Of a stretch of 64,000 nt of DNA, positions 7,942 through 17,351 are shown piece after piece. Both the position numbers and the translations under genes were made by a program. Within the stretch, counting starts at the first letter, position 1. Every line of letters starts with the position of its first letter. Under the pieces are notes generated by a model. That model did not search any database and had not been told where the DNA came from. It worked only from the letters and a program-made list of their open reading frames with translations. The stretch comes from Phycisphaerales bacterium AB-hyl4 (GTDB lineage Bacteria > Planctomycetota > Phycisphaerae > Phycisphaerales > Phycisphaeraceae): assembly GCA_041821185.1 (NCBI GenBank), contig JBGUBD010000005.1, positions 365,507-429,506 of the forward strand. The letters run 5' to 3'.

Positions 7942-9450
7942 ATGGCAAACGCAGACATCGGACTCATCGGCCTGGCCGTCATGGGCCAGAACCTCGTGCT
8001 CAACATTGCGGACCACGGCTACAACGTCGCCGTCTACAACCGCACCACCGCGAAGATGACCGACTTCATCGAGCGGGCCCAAAAAGAAGAGCCCAGCCGT
8101 GATCGACTCATCGGCTGCGAAAAGCTCGAAGACTTCGTCAAGGCCATCAAGCGCCCGCGCAAGATCATCATCCTCGTCCAGGCCGGCAAGCCCACCGACG
8201 CGGTGATCGACGGCCTCGTGCCGCTGCTGGAAAAAGGCGACATTATCGTCGACGGCGGCAACGCGCTGTGGACCGATACCATCCGCCGTGAAAAAGACCT
8301 CAAAGCCAAGGGCCTCTACTTCATCGGCTCGGGCGTGTCCGGTGGCGAAGTGGGCGCACGCTTCGGCCCGTCCATGATGCCCGGCGGCGACCCGGAAGCC
8401 TGGCAACACCTCGAACCGATCTGGAAAGCCGTCTCCGCCAAGGTCGACCCCGAATCGGGCAAGCCTTACGAAGACTACCAGCCCGGCAAGCCGATCACCG
8501 AAGGCGAGCCCTGCACCGCCCACATCGGCGCCAACGGCGCGGGCCATTACGTCAAGATGGTGCACAACGGCATCGAATACATCGACATGCAGCTGATCTG
8601 CGAAGCCTACCAGCTCATGAAGACGCTGCTGGGCCTCGACGCCGGCGAGATGAGCGAAGTGTTCGGCAGCTGGAACGAAGGCGACCTCGACTCGTTCCTC
8701 ATCGAAATCACCACCGACATTCTCCAGCAGCGCGACCCGGCCGACCCGAGCAAGTTCCTCGTCGACGCGGTGCTCGACACCGCTGGGCAAAAGGGCACGG
8801 GCAAGTGGACGTCCACCAACGCGCTGGACATGGGCATCCCCGCCAACGCGATCGCCGAGGCCGTGTTCGCCCGCTGCCTCTCGGCGTTGAAGGAAGAACG
8901 CGTCGGCGCGTCGAAGGTCCTGCAAGGCCCGGCCCCGGAATACAAGGATGACAAGAAAGAGCTGATCGACGCGATCCGCGACGCCCTCTACTGCTCCAAG
9001 ATCTGCGCCTACGCCCAGGGCTTCCAGCTCATGCGCGAAGCTCAGAAGGAATACGACTGGAAGCTGGACTTCGGCCACATCGCCAAGATCTGGCGCGGCG
9101 GCTGCATCATCCGTGCCCGCTTCCTCCAGAAAATCACCGACGCGTACGCCCGCGACCCGAAGCTGGTCAACCTCATGCTCGACCCGTACTTCAAAGACGC
9201 GCTGCACAACGCCCAGGCCAACTGGCGAAAGGTCGTCGCCATCGCCGCGACCAATGGTGTCTCGGCCCCGGCGTTCATGTCGGCGCTGGCCTACTACGAC
9301 GGCTACCGCAGCGACCGCCTGCCCGCCAACCTGCTCCAGGCCCAGCGCGATTACTTCGGCGCTCACACCTTCGAGCGCGTCGACCAGCCACGCGGCAAGT
9401 TCTTCCACGTTGACTGGCCCGACAAGGCTCGCCCGCAGGTCGAAGCGTAA
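7942..9450 (+). CDS. gnd: 6-phosphogluconate dehydrogenase, decarboxylating
   Basis: A 502-residue enzyme of the oxidative pentose phosphate pathway converting 6-phosphogluconate and NADP to ribulose 5-phosphate, CO2 and NADPH. It has the N-terminal Rossmann motif [14 protein letters not shown], the signature [20 protein letters not shown], and the catalytic stretch [20 protein letters not shown] with the active-site Lys and Glu. [17 protein letters not shown] lies in the helical C-terminal domain. Length is that of the long, dimeric form. AGAGGAAG lies about 8 nt upstream of the ATG. A perfect palindromic terminator follows. Confidence 0.97.
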   Translation: MANADIGLIGLAVMGQNLVLNIADHGYNVAVYNRTTAKMTDFIERAQKEEPSRDRLIGCEKLEDFVKAIKRPRKIIILVQAGKPTDAVIDGLVPLLEKGDIIVDGGNALWTDTIRREKDLKAKGLYFIGSGVSGGEVGARFGPSMMPGGDPEAWQHLEPIWKAVSAKVDPESGKPYEDYQPGKPITEGEPCTAHIGANGAGHYVKMVHNGIEYIDMQLICEAYQLMKTLLGLDAGEMSEVFGSWNEGDLDSFLIEITTDILQQRDPADPSKFLVDAVLDTAGQKGTGKWTSTNALDMGIPANAIAEAVFARCLSALKEERVGASKVLQGPAPEYKDDKKELIDAIRDALYCSKICAYAQGFQLMREAQKEYDWKLDFGHIAKIWRGGCIIRARFLQKITDAYARDPKLVNLMLDPYFKDALHNAQANWRKVVAIAATNGVSAPAFMSALAYYDGYRSDRLPANLLQAQRDYFGAHTFERVDQPRGKFFHVDWPDKARPQVEA

Positions 9451-9476
9451 GCTTCACTGACATTGTCACGCCACAA

Positions 9477-9510
9477 ATAAAGCCCACGGATGGCCATCCG
9501 TGGGCTTTAT
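9477..9510. terminator. Perfect 34-nt palindrome, bidirectional terminator
   Basis: ATAAAGCCCACGGATGG followed by its exact reverse complement, flanked by A-rich and T-rich runs (TATTTGTTAA follows). It lies between the convergent gnd and nitrite/sulfite reductase genes and should stop both. Its core GCCCACGGATGG is shared with palindromes at 57340 and 23633 and, with compensating base changes, inside thrS (26353). Confidence 0.85.
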
Positions 9511-9553
9511 TATTTGTTAAACGGTGATCTTTTGATCTTTCCCAGCGATCGCC

Positions 9554-11197
9554 TTACGCCGTGAGAGCGACCGCCTCGGCGGACTCCACCGGCTCGGTGA
9601 TCAGCTTCGCGAGGTACTCCGGCTCGTTGCGGGCGGTCCACATCTTGAACGTTTCGTCCTCATCAACGCGGTCAGCCATGTACGCATCGACCAGCGCTTT
9701 GAGGGCGAGGTGGATCTTGTCGCCTTCGACCTTCTTCGCGATGACTTCGCCGAACTGCGGCGTTTCGCCGAGCGTCGCGCCGAGCAGCACGTTGTAGCCG
9801 TCGACCTTGAGCGGCTTGCCGTTCTCATCCTTTTCGCCCTTGATCACCACCGGAATGCCGGTGAGGCCGATGTCGGCGATCTGGTATTGCGAGCACGCGT
9901 TCGGGCAGCCGGTGAACGAGATCATGATCGGTACGTCGATCTCCGTATTCTCCTCCAGCCACTTGAGCACTCGGCCGGCGCGGTGCTTGGTTTCCACCAC
10001 CGCCAGGTTGCAGAACTCGCTGCCCGTGCAACTCACCAGACTGTCGCGCAGCGAGTGCGCCACGGGCGGCAGGCCGACGTTGTCGAGTTCTTTGGTCAGC
10101 TTCTCGACGTTGGCTTCGGGGATGTCGAGGAAGATGACGTTTTGCTTGCTGGTGAGGCGGATGCGTTTTTCGCCTTCGCCGTATTGCTCAGCGAGGCGGG
10201 CAATGTCCGTCATGTTCTTCGCCGTCCATCGGCCGCGCTCGATGGGCACGCCGACGTAGTAGTTGCCATCCTTCTGCTTGCCGATGCCCATGTGGTCGCT
10301 GTGCACGGCAGGGGGGTGCTGGAGGCTGTCGTCATGCTCCAGTTTGTAGCCGAGGATTTCTTCGACCTTGTCGCGGGTCCACTGCCAGCCCTGGTCAGCG
10401 ACGAGGAACTTGAGTCGGGCGCGGGTGCGTTTTTCGCGGTAGCCGTGGTCTCGGAAGAGGGCGCAGACGGCTTTGGCGACTTCGACGACCTGTTCGGGCT
10501 TGACGAAGACGCGCAGCGGTTGGCCGTAGTGTGGGGTGGACGAGAGTCCGCCGCCGACGAGCAGGCCGTAGCCGACTTCGCCGTTTTCGCGCTTGACGCC
10601 GTAGAACCCGAAGTCGTTGATCTGGGGCTGGTGGCAGTGGAGCTTGCAGCCGCCGATCGAGGGCTTGAACTTGCGTGGCAGGTTCGAGAACTCGGTTTTC
10701 CCTTCGACGAAGGCGTTCTGGATATCAACGGCGTGTTGTGCCGAGTCGATGATTTCGTCTTCGAGCACGCCGGCGAGCGGGCAGCCGACGATGTTCCGTG
10801 GGACGTCGCCGCAGGCGAACTGGCTGGTCATGCCGATGGCCCAGAGCTTTTCGAAGATGGGCTTGAGGTCTTCGGTGGTGAGCCAGTGCAGCTGAATGGT
10901 CTGGCGGGTGGTGATATCGCCGAAGCCGCGGGCGTACTTGTCGGTCAGCTCGGCGATGGCGTTCAGCTCGGCGGGGTTGAGCTGTCCACCGGGGATTTTG
11001 ATGCGGAGCATGAAGTGGCCGACGTTGGGCTTCTGGCGGTAGACGCCCCACCACTTGAAGCGGTTGGCGACGTCGTCTTCGCTGATGGCGTCGTAGTCGC
11101 CGGCTTCGGAGTGGGCGATGAGGTCTTTGAGGACGTCATAGCCGTCTTTGGCTTTTTTGAGCTCTTCGACCTTGTTGACACGTTTGACGGTGGCCAT
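9554..11197 (-). CDS. Ferredoxin-type nitrite/sulfite reductase
   Basis: A 547-residue siroheme/[4Fe-4S] reductase with the two-fold nitrite/sulfite reductase layout. Two ferredoxin-like half-domains occur, the first containing the siroheme-contact stretch GFGDITTRQTIQLHW. The cluster and siroheme are held by CTGSEFC (C-x5-C) and GCPNAC (C-x3-C), the latter in FTGCPNACSQYQIADIGLTG. It reduces nitrite to ammonia or sulfite to sulfide with six electrons from ferredoxin; the sequence alone does not decide which. Start at 11197 was chosen because GAGGT is about 5 nt upstream. No nitrate reductase or cys genes adjoin it. Confidence 0.9.
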   Translation of the reverse strand: MATVKRVNKVEELKKAKDGYDVLKDLIAHSEAGDYDAISEDDVANRFKWWGVYRQKPNVGHFMLRIKIPGGQLNPAELNAIAELTDKYARGFGDITTRQTIQLHWLTTEDLKPIFEKLWAIGMTSQFACGDVPRNIVGCPLAGVLEDEIIDSAQHAVDIQNAFVEGKTEFSNLPRKFKPSIGGCKLHCHQPQINDFGFYGVKRENGEVGYGLLVGGGLSSTPHYGQPLRVFVKPEQVVEVAKAVCALFRDHGYREKRTRARLKFLVADQGWQWTRDKVEEILGYKLEHDDSLQHPPAVHSDHMGIGKQKDGNYYVGVPIERGRWTAKNMTDIARLAEQYGEGEKRIRLTSKQNVIFLDIPEANVEKLTKELDNVGLPPVAHSLRDSLVSCTGSEFCNLAVVETKHRAGRVLKWLEENTEIDVPIMISFTGCPNACSQYQIADIGLTGIPVVIKGEKDENGKPLKVDGYNVLLGATLGETPQFGEVIAKKVEGDKIHLALKALVDAYMADRVDEDETFKMWTARNEPEYLAKLITEPVESAEAVALTA

Positions 11198-11392
11198 GGG
11201 GACCTCGCTTTGTTGCGATTTCGACACCCGCGTCGGCTGCGTCTGGACGTCAGCGACGGGTGCGTGGGGCTGATGTTGCGGTTGCGTTGAGACTCGATCT
11301 CAACAGAAGGCATCGCGCAATGCTGAATATGCCACTATAGCGGCTGGGGCGGCGGATAGGCAAGGGGTGGTCGCGGGAGACGTGGGGGGAGG

Positions 11393-11452
11393 GGGGTGGG
11401 GCTTGGGGGAGGTGTCCCGAAAGGCAGAGCGACTCAAGCCTCAAGCCCCATC
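11393..11452. repeat. Short inverted repeat overlapping the fliN-like 3' end
   Basis: GGGGCTTGGGG on the left faces TCAAGCCTCAAGCCCCA on the right (11434-11450). The right arm uses the same AAGCCTC unit as the mutL linker repeat (3940-3966). The right arm runs into the last codons and stop of the FliN-like gene (stop at 11441-11443), so the protein tail is partly repeat-encoded. Confidence 0.6.
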
Positions 11453-11731
11453 CGCGTCCGCTTCGCCCGCGAGGGCTTCGATGCGCTCGCGGGGGCTGCC
11501 GATGGCGGTTAGGCGGAGGCCGAAGTTTTCGCCGATTTTCACCGCATTGCCCGTCCCGATCGGCTTGGTGGTCACCAGCAGGTCCAGCTCCTCGTCGGCG
11601 TGCTTGTCCAGCTCGACGATCGCGCCGGGCCCGAGGGCGAGCACGTCGCTGAGTGACAGCTTCCGGTGGCCGATGCGGACAATCACCGGCACGCGAAGCT
11701 TGAGGATGGTCTGAACGTCAGGCTTGCTCAC
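11441..11731 (-). CDS. FliN/SpoA-domain flagellar switch-like protein
   Basis: A 96-residue protein that is one SpoA (surface presentation of antigens) domain: RVPVIVRIGHRKLSLSDVLA, then LGPGAIVELDKHADEELDLLV, and NFGLRLTAIG. This is the pattern of FliN, the C-ring protein that with FliM and FliG sets flagellar rotation and export. It is shorter than many FliN proteins, having only the core domain and an acidic tail. No other flagellar or type III secretion gene is nearby, so it could be an isolated flagellar gene or a T3SS Q-protein relative. The start gives a conventional N-terminus. Confidence 0.8.
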   Translation of the reverse strand: MSKPDVQTILKLRVPVIVRIGHRKLSLSDVLALGPGAIVELDKHADEELDLLVTTKPIGTGNAVKIGENFGLRLTAIGSPRERIEALAGEADADGA

Positions 11732-11815
11732 AATTCACCTTATCGGCACGGCGACGCGGTCGGCTGCAACAGCGGATGAATGTCACGGCGGCGATTTACG
11801 TCAGGTCACTGATTT

Positions 11816-12005
11816 ACGCCAAGTCGCCAAGCCGCCAAGACGCCAGGAAGAAAAAGACAGAAGGCAGATAAATAGAAACCGCAGATTGACGCAGATGAAC
11901 GCGGAGGGGAGAAAATTTCAACTCTTATCCGCGCACATCTGCGTTCATCCGCGATTTCAAACCTCTTCCTCCTGCCTTGTCTTTGGCATCTTGGCGTCTT
12001 GGCGT
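11816..12005. repeat. Nested inverted repeat, ACGCCAAG outer and CGCAGATGA inner units
   Basis: The outer left arm (11816-11847) is ACGCCAAG, TCGCCAAG, CCGCCAAG, ACGCCAGG. The outer right arm ends with CTTGGCGTCTTGGCGT (11990-12005). Nested inside is a second inverted repeat made of another unit: ACCGCAGATTGACGCAGATG around 11878 against CATCTGCGTTCATCCGCG around 11936. The element fills the 288-bp gap between the FliN-like gene and trpE. Confidence 0.8.
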
Positions 12006-12020
12006 TAGTTCCCAAGACCG

Positions 12021-13652
12021 TCAGCCACGCTCATCCGCGGCCCCCGCCGCTTTGCCGAACGCTTTTTCCGCGAGGTCGACCGCTTTGGCCAGCGCCGCCG
12101 CCTTGTTGACCGTCTCCTGGTGTTCGGCGTCCGGGTCGCTGTCCGCGACGATGCCGCCGCCGGCTTGCAGGTGCACCCGCCACGCGCCGTCGACCTTGCC
12201 TGGCAGCACGACCATCGTTCGCAGCGCGATGGCCATATCCATATTCCCCGCGAAGTCGGCGTAGCCCACCGCGCCGGCGTAGGGGCCACGCTTCCACGGC
12301 TCCAACTCATCAATAATCTGCATCGCCCGCACCTTCGGCGCACCGCTCACCGTGCCCACCGGCAGGCTCACCTGCAACGCATCCCAGCAACTGAGTCCTT
12401 CGCGAAGCCTGCCTGTCACCGTGCTCGAAAGATGCATCACATGGCTGTACCGCTCAACCGCCATCACCTCCGGCAGCTTCACCGAGCCGGGCTCACACAC
12501 CCGCCCCACATCGTTCCGCCCGAGGTCGACGAGCATGATGTGCTCCGCCCGGTCCTTCGGATCGTCGACCAGCTCGCGCTCCATCGCTGCGTCTTCCGCC
12601 GCGTCGCGCCCGCGACGGCGCGTGCCCGCCAGCGGCCGATTCGTCACTTCCCGCCCGTCCACCCGGCAGAGAATCTCCGGGCTCGACCCCACGAGCATGC
12701 CGCCTTCGATCTGAAGGTAGAACATGTAAGGCGACGGGTTCACCACGCGCAGCGCCCGGTACACGTCAAACGGGTCGGCCGACGTCGCCAACTCGAACCG
12801 CTGACTGGGCACGACCTGGAAGATATCGCCCGCCGCGACGTATTCCTTCGCCTTGAGCACGGCCTGCTGGTAGCCGCCTTCGCCCATCGTGCTCACGGGC
12901 AACGTCGGCGGCGGCGCTGCGAGGTCAACATGACCGGTGGGCAACTCGCCTTCGCTGTCTTGTGAGGGGTCGGCCTCCGCGGCGGCCTTCTGTCGGCGGG
13001 GCGTGACCAGGCAGTGCACCAGCGCATCAAGCTGTTTTTCGCCCGCTGCGTACGCAGCTTCGAGCGAGTCGTGTTCGTCGGTGAGCACGTGCGTGATAAC
13101 CAGCAGCGTCTTTTGCACGTGGTCGAACGCGATCACGTCGTGGTAGAGCTGAAAGTGCATGTCCGGCAGACCGCGGTCGTCGGCGGGCGGCGAAGGTAGC
13201 TTTTCGCCTTCGAGATAGCGGACCGTGTCGTAGCCGGCGTAGCCCACCCAGCCGCCGGTGAAATCGGGCAGGCCCGGCACGCGGGCGAGCGTCCAGTCGC
13301 GGGTCAGGCGGTCCATTTCGCGCAATGGGTCCGCCGAGTCGTACTGCTTGTTGCGGCTCGGCTGACGGTGATCGCGATAGGTGACGCGTTTGTCGTGGGC
13401 GAGCAACTCGGCAATGGGGCGAGCGCCGAGGTAGCTGTAGCGAGCGGAGTGCTCGCCGCCCACGACGGATTCGAGCAGGAAGCTGGGCGCGTGGCGGTCA
13501 TCGCCGGAGACGAACCGCCGGTACGCCAGCACGGGCGAAAGCTGGTCGGCGAACAGTCGGCGATAGACGGGCACGAGGTTGCCCCCACCTTCGTCGGCCG
13601 ACGAAGACGCGAGTCGCTTGAAGCTCTGAAAATCGGGAAGGCTGCGGGGCAT
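12021..13652 (-). CDS. trpE: Anthranilate synthase component I
   Basis: A 543-residue chorismate-utilising enzyme. Component I makes anthranilate from chorismate with ammonia supplied by TrpG. The signatures IFQVVPSQRFE, RPLAGTRRRGRD, DLGRNDVGRVC, VTGRLREG and SGAPKVRAMQIIDELE are all present in order. The N-terminal part contains LLESVVGGEHSARYSYLG, the LLES-type Trp-feedback site typical of TrpE. There is no adjoining trpG or other trp gene, so the pathway is dispersed. The C-terminus ends in an Ala-rich helix. The ATG at 13652 abuts a repeat element that fills the whole gap to the upstream gene; no Trp-rich leader is visible. Confidence 0.96.
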   Translation of the reverse strand: MPRSLPDFQSFKRLASSSADEGGGNLVPVYRRLFADQLSPVLAYRRFVSGDDRHAPSFLLESVVGGEHSARYSYLGARPIAELLAHDKRVTYRDHRQPSRNKQYDSADPLREMDRLTRDWTLARVPGLPDFTGGWVGYAGYDTVRYLEGEKLPSPPADDRGLPDMHFQLYHDVIAFDHVQKTLLVITHVLTDEHDSLEAAYAAGEKQLDALVHCLVTPRRQKAAAEADPSQDSEGELPTGHVDLAAPPPTLPVSTMGEGGYQQAVLKAKEYVAAGDIFQVVPSQRFELATSADPFDVYRALRVVNPSPYMFYLQIEGGMLVGSSPEILCRVDGREVTNRPLAGTRRRGRDAAEDAAMERELVDDPKDRAEHIMLVDLGRNDVGRVCEPGSVKLPEVMAVERYSHVMHLSSTVTGRLREGLSCWDALQVSLPVGTVSGAPKVRAMQIIDELEPWKRGPYAGAVGYADFAGNMDMAIALRTMVVLPGKVDGAWRVHLQAGGGIVADSDPDAEHQETVNKAAALAKAVDLAEKAFGKAAGAADERG

Positions 13653-13657
13653 GAGGG

Positions 13658-13772
13658 TCGAATTTGGAATTTCGGATTTCGGATTTGGAATTTGCCGGAT
13701 GGGACGAACAGGCGTGGTGGTACGTTCACAGCCAGATTCGAAATCCGAAATTCCAAATTCGAAATTCCAAAC
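13658..13772. repeat. Inverted repeat of GGAATTT/AAATTCC-type units
   Basis: The left arm GAATTTGGAATTTCGGATTT (from 13660) faces AAATCCGAAATTCCAAATTC (13741-13760) and a further GAAATTCCAAACTC. Arms are runs of about 7-nt units with few mismatches; the loop is about 45 bp. It fills the entire intergenic space between trpE and the upstream small gene, leaving no room for an ordinary promoter in unique sequence. Confidence 0.8.
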
Positions 13773-14156
13773 TCACTCCAGGGGTTCGGATTCGATGGAG
13801 GCTGCTTCGCCTCGCTGTTTTTTCTCGACGTATTTTTTGACCCATGTTTCCCAGCTTTTGCCTGCTGCGGGGTCGCGGCCGGTGAATTCGAGGCTGGCGA
13901 TCTCGTCGCAGGCGACTTCCATCCGCTCGCCGGGCTTGTCCTCGGGCATGAGGCGGACGATGGCCTTGCCCGCCTTCGTTCGGCGGTCGAACACGTAGCC
14001 GACGTACGTCTGGCCGGCGTGGGTCTGGATCGTGACATCGCCGCGGTAGTCGACGGCCTCGGCCATCGCCGCGTCGCGCTGCTCGGCGGAACTGAGGGCG
14101 AAGGCGCGCCCTTCCAGCGATTTTCCGCCATCTTCGGGTTTGGGTGACTCGCTCAT
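13773..14156 (-). CDS. Conserved-type hypothetical protein
   Basis: A 127-residue acidic, soluble protein that I do not recognise. The middle (DVTIQTHAGQTYVGYVFDRR... IVRLMPEDKPGERMEVACDEIASLEFTGRD) has the strand pattern of a small Sm-like or PRC-like beta barrel. The C-terminus (KSWETWVKKYVEKKQRGE) is a basic amphipathic helix. It has no signal peptide or membrane segment. It sits upstream of trpE on the same strand, separated by a repeat, and is divergent from the P-loop ATPase gene. Even codon use and absence of a competing frame support a real gene. Confidence 0.65.
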   Translation of the reverse strand: MSESPKPEDGGKSLEGRAFALSSAEQRDAAMAEAVDYRGDVTIQTHAGQTYVGYVFDRRTKAGKAIVRLMPEDKPGERMEVACDEIASLEFTGRDPAAGKSWETWVKKYVEKKQRGEAASIESEPLE

Positions 14157-14175
14157 GGGCGATAGTCTATAGGAA

Positions 14176-14240
14176 CCGGTTTCTGGTTTCTCGTTTCTGG
14201 TTTTTCATTCCGGCCGACCAGAAACCAGAAATGAAAAACC
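14176..14240. repeat. Inverted repeat of TTTCTGG/CCAGAAA units
   Basis: GGTTTCTGGTTTCTCGTTTC on the left and GACCAGAAACCAGAAATGAA on the right form a short-loop inverted repeat in the divergent promoter region between 14156 and 14273. Single arms of the same unit occur at 30677-30712 and inside rnpB (57743-57768). Confidence 0.8.
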
Positions 14241-14272
14241 TCGGACGCCCGGCCTCCGTATGGACCTTCAAT

Positions 14273-15802
14273 ATGAACATTGACACCTTCCTCGCGCATT
14301 ACCACATCAAAGAGAACCCGTTCGGCGCTGAAGAGGCTCGGCATGACCCGGTCTTCGAACGGCTGGCGGAGACGGCGGCGAAGCACCCGGACTTTCCCAA
14401 GATCCTCGGCCGGGTGGATCGGCCCGGCACGGCGGTCGCGTTCGGCGAAAAAGGCAGCGGCAAGACCGCCATGCGCCTGCTCATCGGCCGAAACGTCGAC
14501 GAACACAATCGCAAGGAGCCCGAGTCGCGCGTCCTCGTCGTGCCTTACGACGACTTCAACCCCGTGATCGACAACCTCGTCCGCCAGACCGGCCGGGACG
14601 AGGCGGAGGCGCTGGCGAACATTCGCCTGGCGGACCACCAGGATGCGATCCTCTCGCTGGCGGTCACGCAACTCAACGACTCGTTGCTGGGTGAAGCCAC
14701 GCGTGACGAAGAGCCGGTGCACCTGCCCAACAGCGATCCGCGTGAGCTGAAAAAATTTATCCGCAAGCTCCCGCCGCAGACGCGGACCGATTGGGGTTTG
14801 CTGTCCGCGTTGTACGACGAGCCGCGTGCGGGCACGTTGAGCGGGCGTTGGCAGAAAGTGCGTACGAAGCTTCGGCTGGGCGGCGGGCTGCCGATGGGCC
14901 TGCCGTTGCACGCCGCGGGCGTCGCGGCGGTGGTGGCGGTGGCGTTGGGGGTGTGGATGGCTGTCGAGCCGACGACGCCGAACTGGCTGCCGATCGCGGT
15001 GGGGGTGGCGATCGCGGCGGCGGTGCTGCTGGGCGGCTACTGGTTGTGGCGGCATAGCCAGTCGTGGTTTTTGGCGCGCCAGGTTCGGCAGGACATGCCA
15101 TCGGTGCGTCGGACCGCCGGCGAGCTGCGGCAGATGTTCGCGGACCTGGGGACGGGCGTCGTATCGCGTCAGCCGCTGCCTCGGCCGGAGGGGGCGACGG
15201 ATGTGCGGTATCAGATGACGCGTCGGCTGCTGGACGTGCTGGGCGAGCTGAATTACGTGGGCATCATCGTGCTGATCGACCGTGTGGACGAGCCGAGCGC
15301 GATCAGCGGCAACCCCGACCGGATGAAGGCGTTGATCTGGCCGACGTTTGACAACAAGTTCCTCCAGCAGGAGCGGGTGGGCATCAAGCTGCTGCTGCCG
15401 ATTGAGCTGAGGCATATTCTGCATCGCGAGACGGCGGCCTTTTTCCAGGAGGCCCGGCTGGACAAGCAGAACCTGGTCGATCGCCTGACGTGGTCGGGAG
15501 CAACTTTGTATGACCTGTGCTCGACGCGTTTGCGTGCATGTCGGCCGGACGACGCTGGGCCGATTTCGCTGACCGACCTGTTCGCCGACGATGTGACCAG
15601 TGAGATGCTGGTGGATGCGTTGGATCAGATGCACCAGCCGCGCGATGCGTTCAAGTTCATGTACTCGGTGTTGCAGGAGCACTGCCGAACCGTGCCGGAG
15701 GACGAGGCGAACTATGAGGTTCCGCGTTTGACACTGGAATCGGTTCGTCGATCGCAGTCGCAGCGCGTGCAGGAGTTGTATCGCGGCTTGACGCCTGCTT
15801 GA
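14273..15802 (+). CDS. Membrane-anchored P-loop ATPase, ExeA/STAND-like
   Basis: A 509-residue protein of unassigned function. It opens with HYHIKENPFGAEEARHDPVF, resembling the start of ExeA/TniB-type AAA ATPases. Walker A is FGEKGSGKTAM (about residue 61). A candidate Walker B is GIIVLIDRVDEP (about residue 329). Between them lie two hydrophobic helices (about residues 212-235 and 240-262) separated by a short loop, so the ATPase is tethered as a hairpin in the membrane with both soluble parts probably cytoplasmic. The C-terminus is helical. The start at 14273 excludes 43 codons that would be read from repeat DNA. No partner gene is adjacent. Confidence 0.65.
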   Translation: MNIDTFLAHYHIKENPFGAEEARHDPVFERLAETAAKHPDFPKILGRVDRPGTAVAFGEKGSGKTAMRLLIGRNVDEHNRKEPESRVLVVPYDDFNPVIDNLVRQTGRDEAEALANIRLADHQDAILSLAVTQLNDSLLGEATRDEEPVHLPNSDPRELKKFIRKLPPQTRTDWGLLSALYDEPRAGTLSGRWQKVRTKLRLGGGLPMGLPLHAAGVAAVVAVALGVWMAVEPTTPNWLPIAVGVAIAAAVLLGGYWLWRHSQSWFLARQVRQDMPSVRRTAGELRQMFADLGTGVVSRQPLPRPEGATDVRYQMTRRLLDVLGELNYVGIIVLIDRVDEPSAISGNPDRMKALIWPTFDNKFLQQERVGIKLLLPIELRHILHRETAAFFQEARLDKQNLVDRLTWSGATLYDLCSTRLRACRPDDAGPISLTDLFADDVTSEMLVDALDQMHQPRDAFKFMYSVLQEHCRTVPEDEANYEVPRLTLESVRRSQSQRVQELYRGLTPA

Positions 15803-16272
15803 TTGGGTTGCCCGATCAATTTGCGACGTATTTGACCGTCACGAAACAATCATACACCTCATGCCCCATAGCCCCACGCGGGAGCGTGGGGTTTGGTGCA
15901 TTATGGCGCGAACCCTCCGCTTCCGCGGAGGGCTATTGCCCTTGACATCGTGGCTTCATGTCCGATCCGTATCACATGCCCGATAATGGCGTGGCTTTCC
16001 ATACGCATAGCGGCGTTTTTTCACCGGCGGGTCGGTTCAGGCGACACAACACACGTTTTGTGGACGTAAATCGATCGGCGGTCCGATGAAAGAGGTCGAA
16101 GCGATTTGATGACCCGATCGCCTGCTATGCATCTTTAACGGTCTGGCAAAGCGACTCGGGTTTTCGTTCAAAGTTGCGTCAAACTTAAGAGGTGGCCCCG
16201 GACCGTCGCGTGGGCGGTCGGCAAGGGCGCACCTGTAGGGTTCCGCTTTAGTATCGAACAAGGAGTCTCGAA
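15803..16272. other. 470-bp gene-free region with two hairpins
   Basis: No convincing ORF. Two GC-rich hairpins stand near the start: CCCCACGC-GGGA-GCGTGGGG (15872-15891) and CCCTCCGC-TTCC-GCGGAGGG (15913-15932). They could end the upstream transcript but lack long T runs. The rest is probably leader and promoter of the porin-like gene, whose ribosome site AAGGAG is at about 16260. Confidence 0.5.
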
Positions 16273-17151
16273 ATGGTACACGGACGAAATTGGACCGGGA
16301 TGAACCTGGTCGCAGGTGCACTGGTGACGGCCGGCCTGGTTGCCAGCCCCGCAATGGCGCAGGACGTGCCCGCAATCAATCAGGGCAATGTGAGCTTGGA
16401 AATCGGCGCCGACGTGGCGAGCGAATACATCTTCCGCGGCGTGACGAAGCAGAACAAGGGCTTCATCTTCCAGCCTTACGCCACGGTCGGCGTGGCCATG
16501 CCGGAGTTTGCCGGTATCGAGTCGGAAGTTTACTTCGGCACGTGGAACAGCTTCCACGATCGCGGCCAGAAGTGGTTCCAGGCAGACTTCTTCATCGGCG
16601 CTGCCGCGGAAGTTTACGAAGGCCTGGTGATCGACGCCGCTTACGTGACGCGACGGGACCCGGCGGCTGACGCCTCGCTGACTTCGGAAGTCAACATCGG
16701 CGTCTCGTACGACGAAAGTGAACTGACCGAGCCTTACGGCATGCCCGCCCTCAACCCGTTCGCGCTGGTCGCGATCGAAACGCAGGGTGGCCTGTATGGC
16801 GCCAACCGCGGTGTGTTCCTCGAACTCGGCGTTGAGCCGTCATTCGAACTGACCCCCGAGGAATCGGACTACCCGATCACCCTCAGCGTGCCCACGACCG
16901 TTGGTGTGAACGTGCATCGTTACCATCAGGTTGAAGGCAACGCGGACCACGCGTTCAGCTACTTCAACGTCGGTGCCCGCGTCGGCATGCCGCTGCGGTT
17001 CATCCCGCGTGAGTATGGCCAGTGGTCCGCCAGCGCTGGTGTGCACGCTCAGTGGTCCGGCCGAAACGTTCGCGCTCTGAACCAGATGGGCGGCTTCGGT
17101 GGCGACGTGTTCAACACGTACGGCACGATCGGCGTCAGCATGACCTACTGA
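16273..17151 (+). CDS. TorF-like putative outer-membrane porin
   Basis: A 292-residue exported beta-rich protein. The signal peptide runs to about residue 30 (LVAGALVTAGLVASPAMAQ). The mature start VSLEIGADVASEYIFRGVTK is characteristic of the TorF/Gcw_chp family of putative outer-membrane porins, which begin with a strand carrying the YxFRG motif. Later segments alternate hydrophobic and polar residues as in a barrel, and the protein ends TIGVSMTY with the terminal aromatic typical of outer-membrane proteins. AAGGAG precedes the ATG at good spacing. It is a single gene with its own terminator downstream. The transported compound is unknown. Confidence 0.8.
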   Translation: MVHGRNWTGMNLVAGALVTAGLVASPAMAQDVPAINQGNVSLEIGADVASEYIFRGVTKQNKGFIFQPYATVGVAMPEFAGIESEVYFGTWNSFHDRGQKWFQADFFIGAAAEVYEGLVIDAAYVTRRDPAADASLTSEVNIGVSYDESELTEPYGMPALNPFALVAIETQGGLYGANRGVFLELGVEPSFELTPEESDYPITLSVPTTVGVNVHRYHQVEGNADHAFSYFNVGARVGMPLRFIPREYGQWSASAGVHAQWSGRNVRALNQMGGFGGDVFNTYGTIGVSMTY

Positions 17152-17224
17152 TTCGATTGATGAAAAACTTCGCCCACCCGACCCACGTGAAAACCTGGGT
17201 CATGCCGGCGAAGCGAATATCTGA

Positions 17225-17259
17225 AAAGGCCCGATCGCATACGCGGTCGGGCCTTTTTT
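17225..17259. terminator. Intrinsic terminator between convergent genes
   Basis: A 14-bp stem AAAGGCCCGATCGC (17225-17238) pairs with GCGGTCGGGCCTTT (17243-17256), with loop ATAC and a T6 run. The A run on the other side lets it work for both the porin-like gene (+) and lpd (-). Confidence 0.9.
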
Positions 17260-17351
17260 CGTGATGTGATGTGGGGCCGTGTCGCGGGCAATTCGGCTAT
17301 GCCGTTTAGCGCATTCCCCGTCCACCCGCCAGCTGTCGAACGACGCGAAAA

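Noticed and set aside
13653-13772. Trp leader peptide upstream of trpE
   Set aside because: The gap is entirely a repeat element with no ORF containing adjacent TGG codons.
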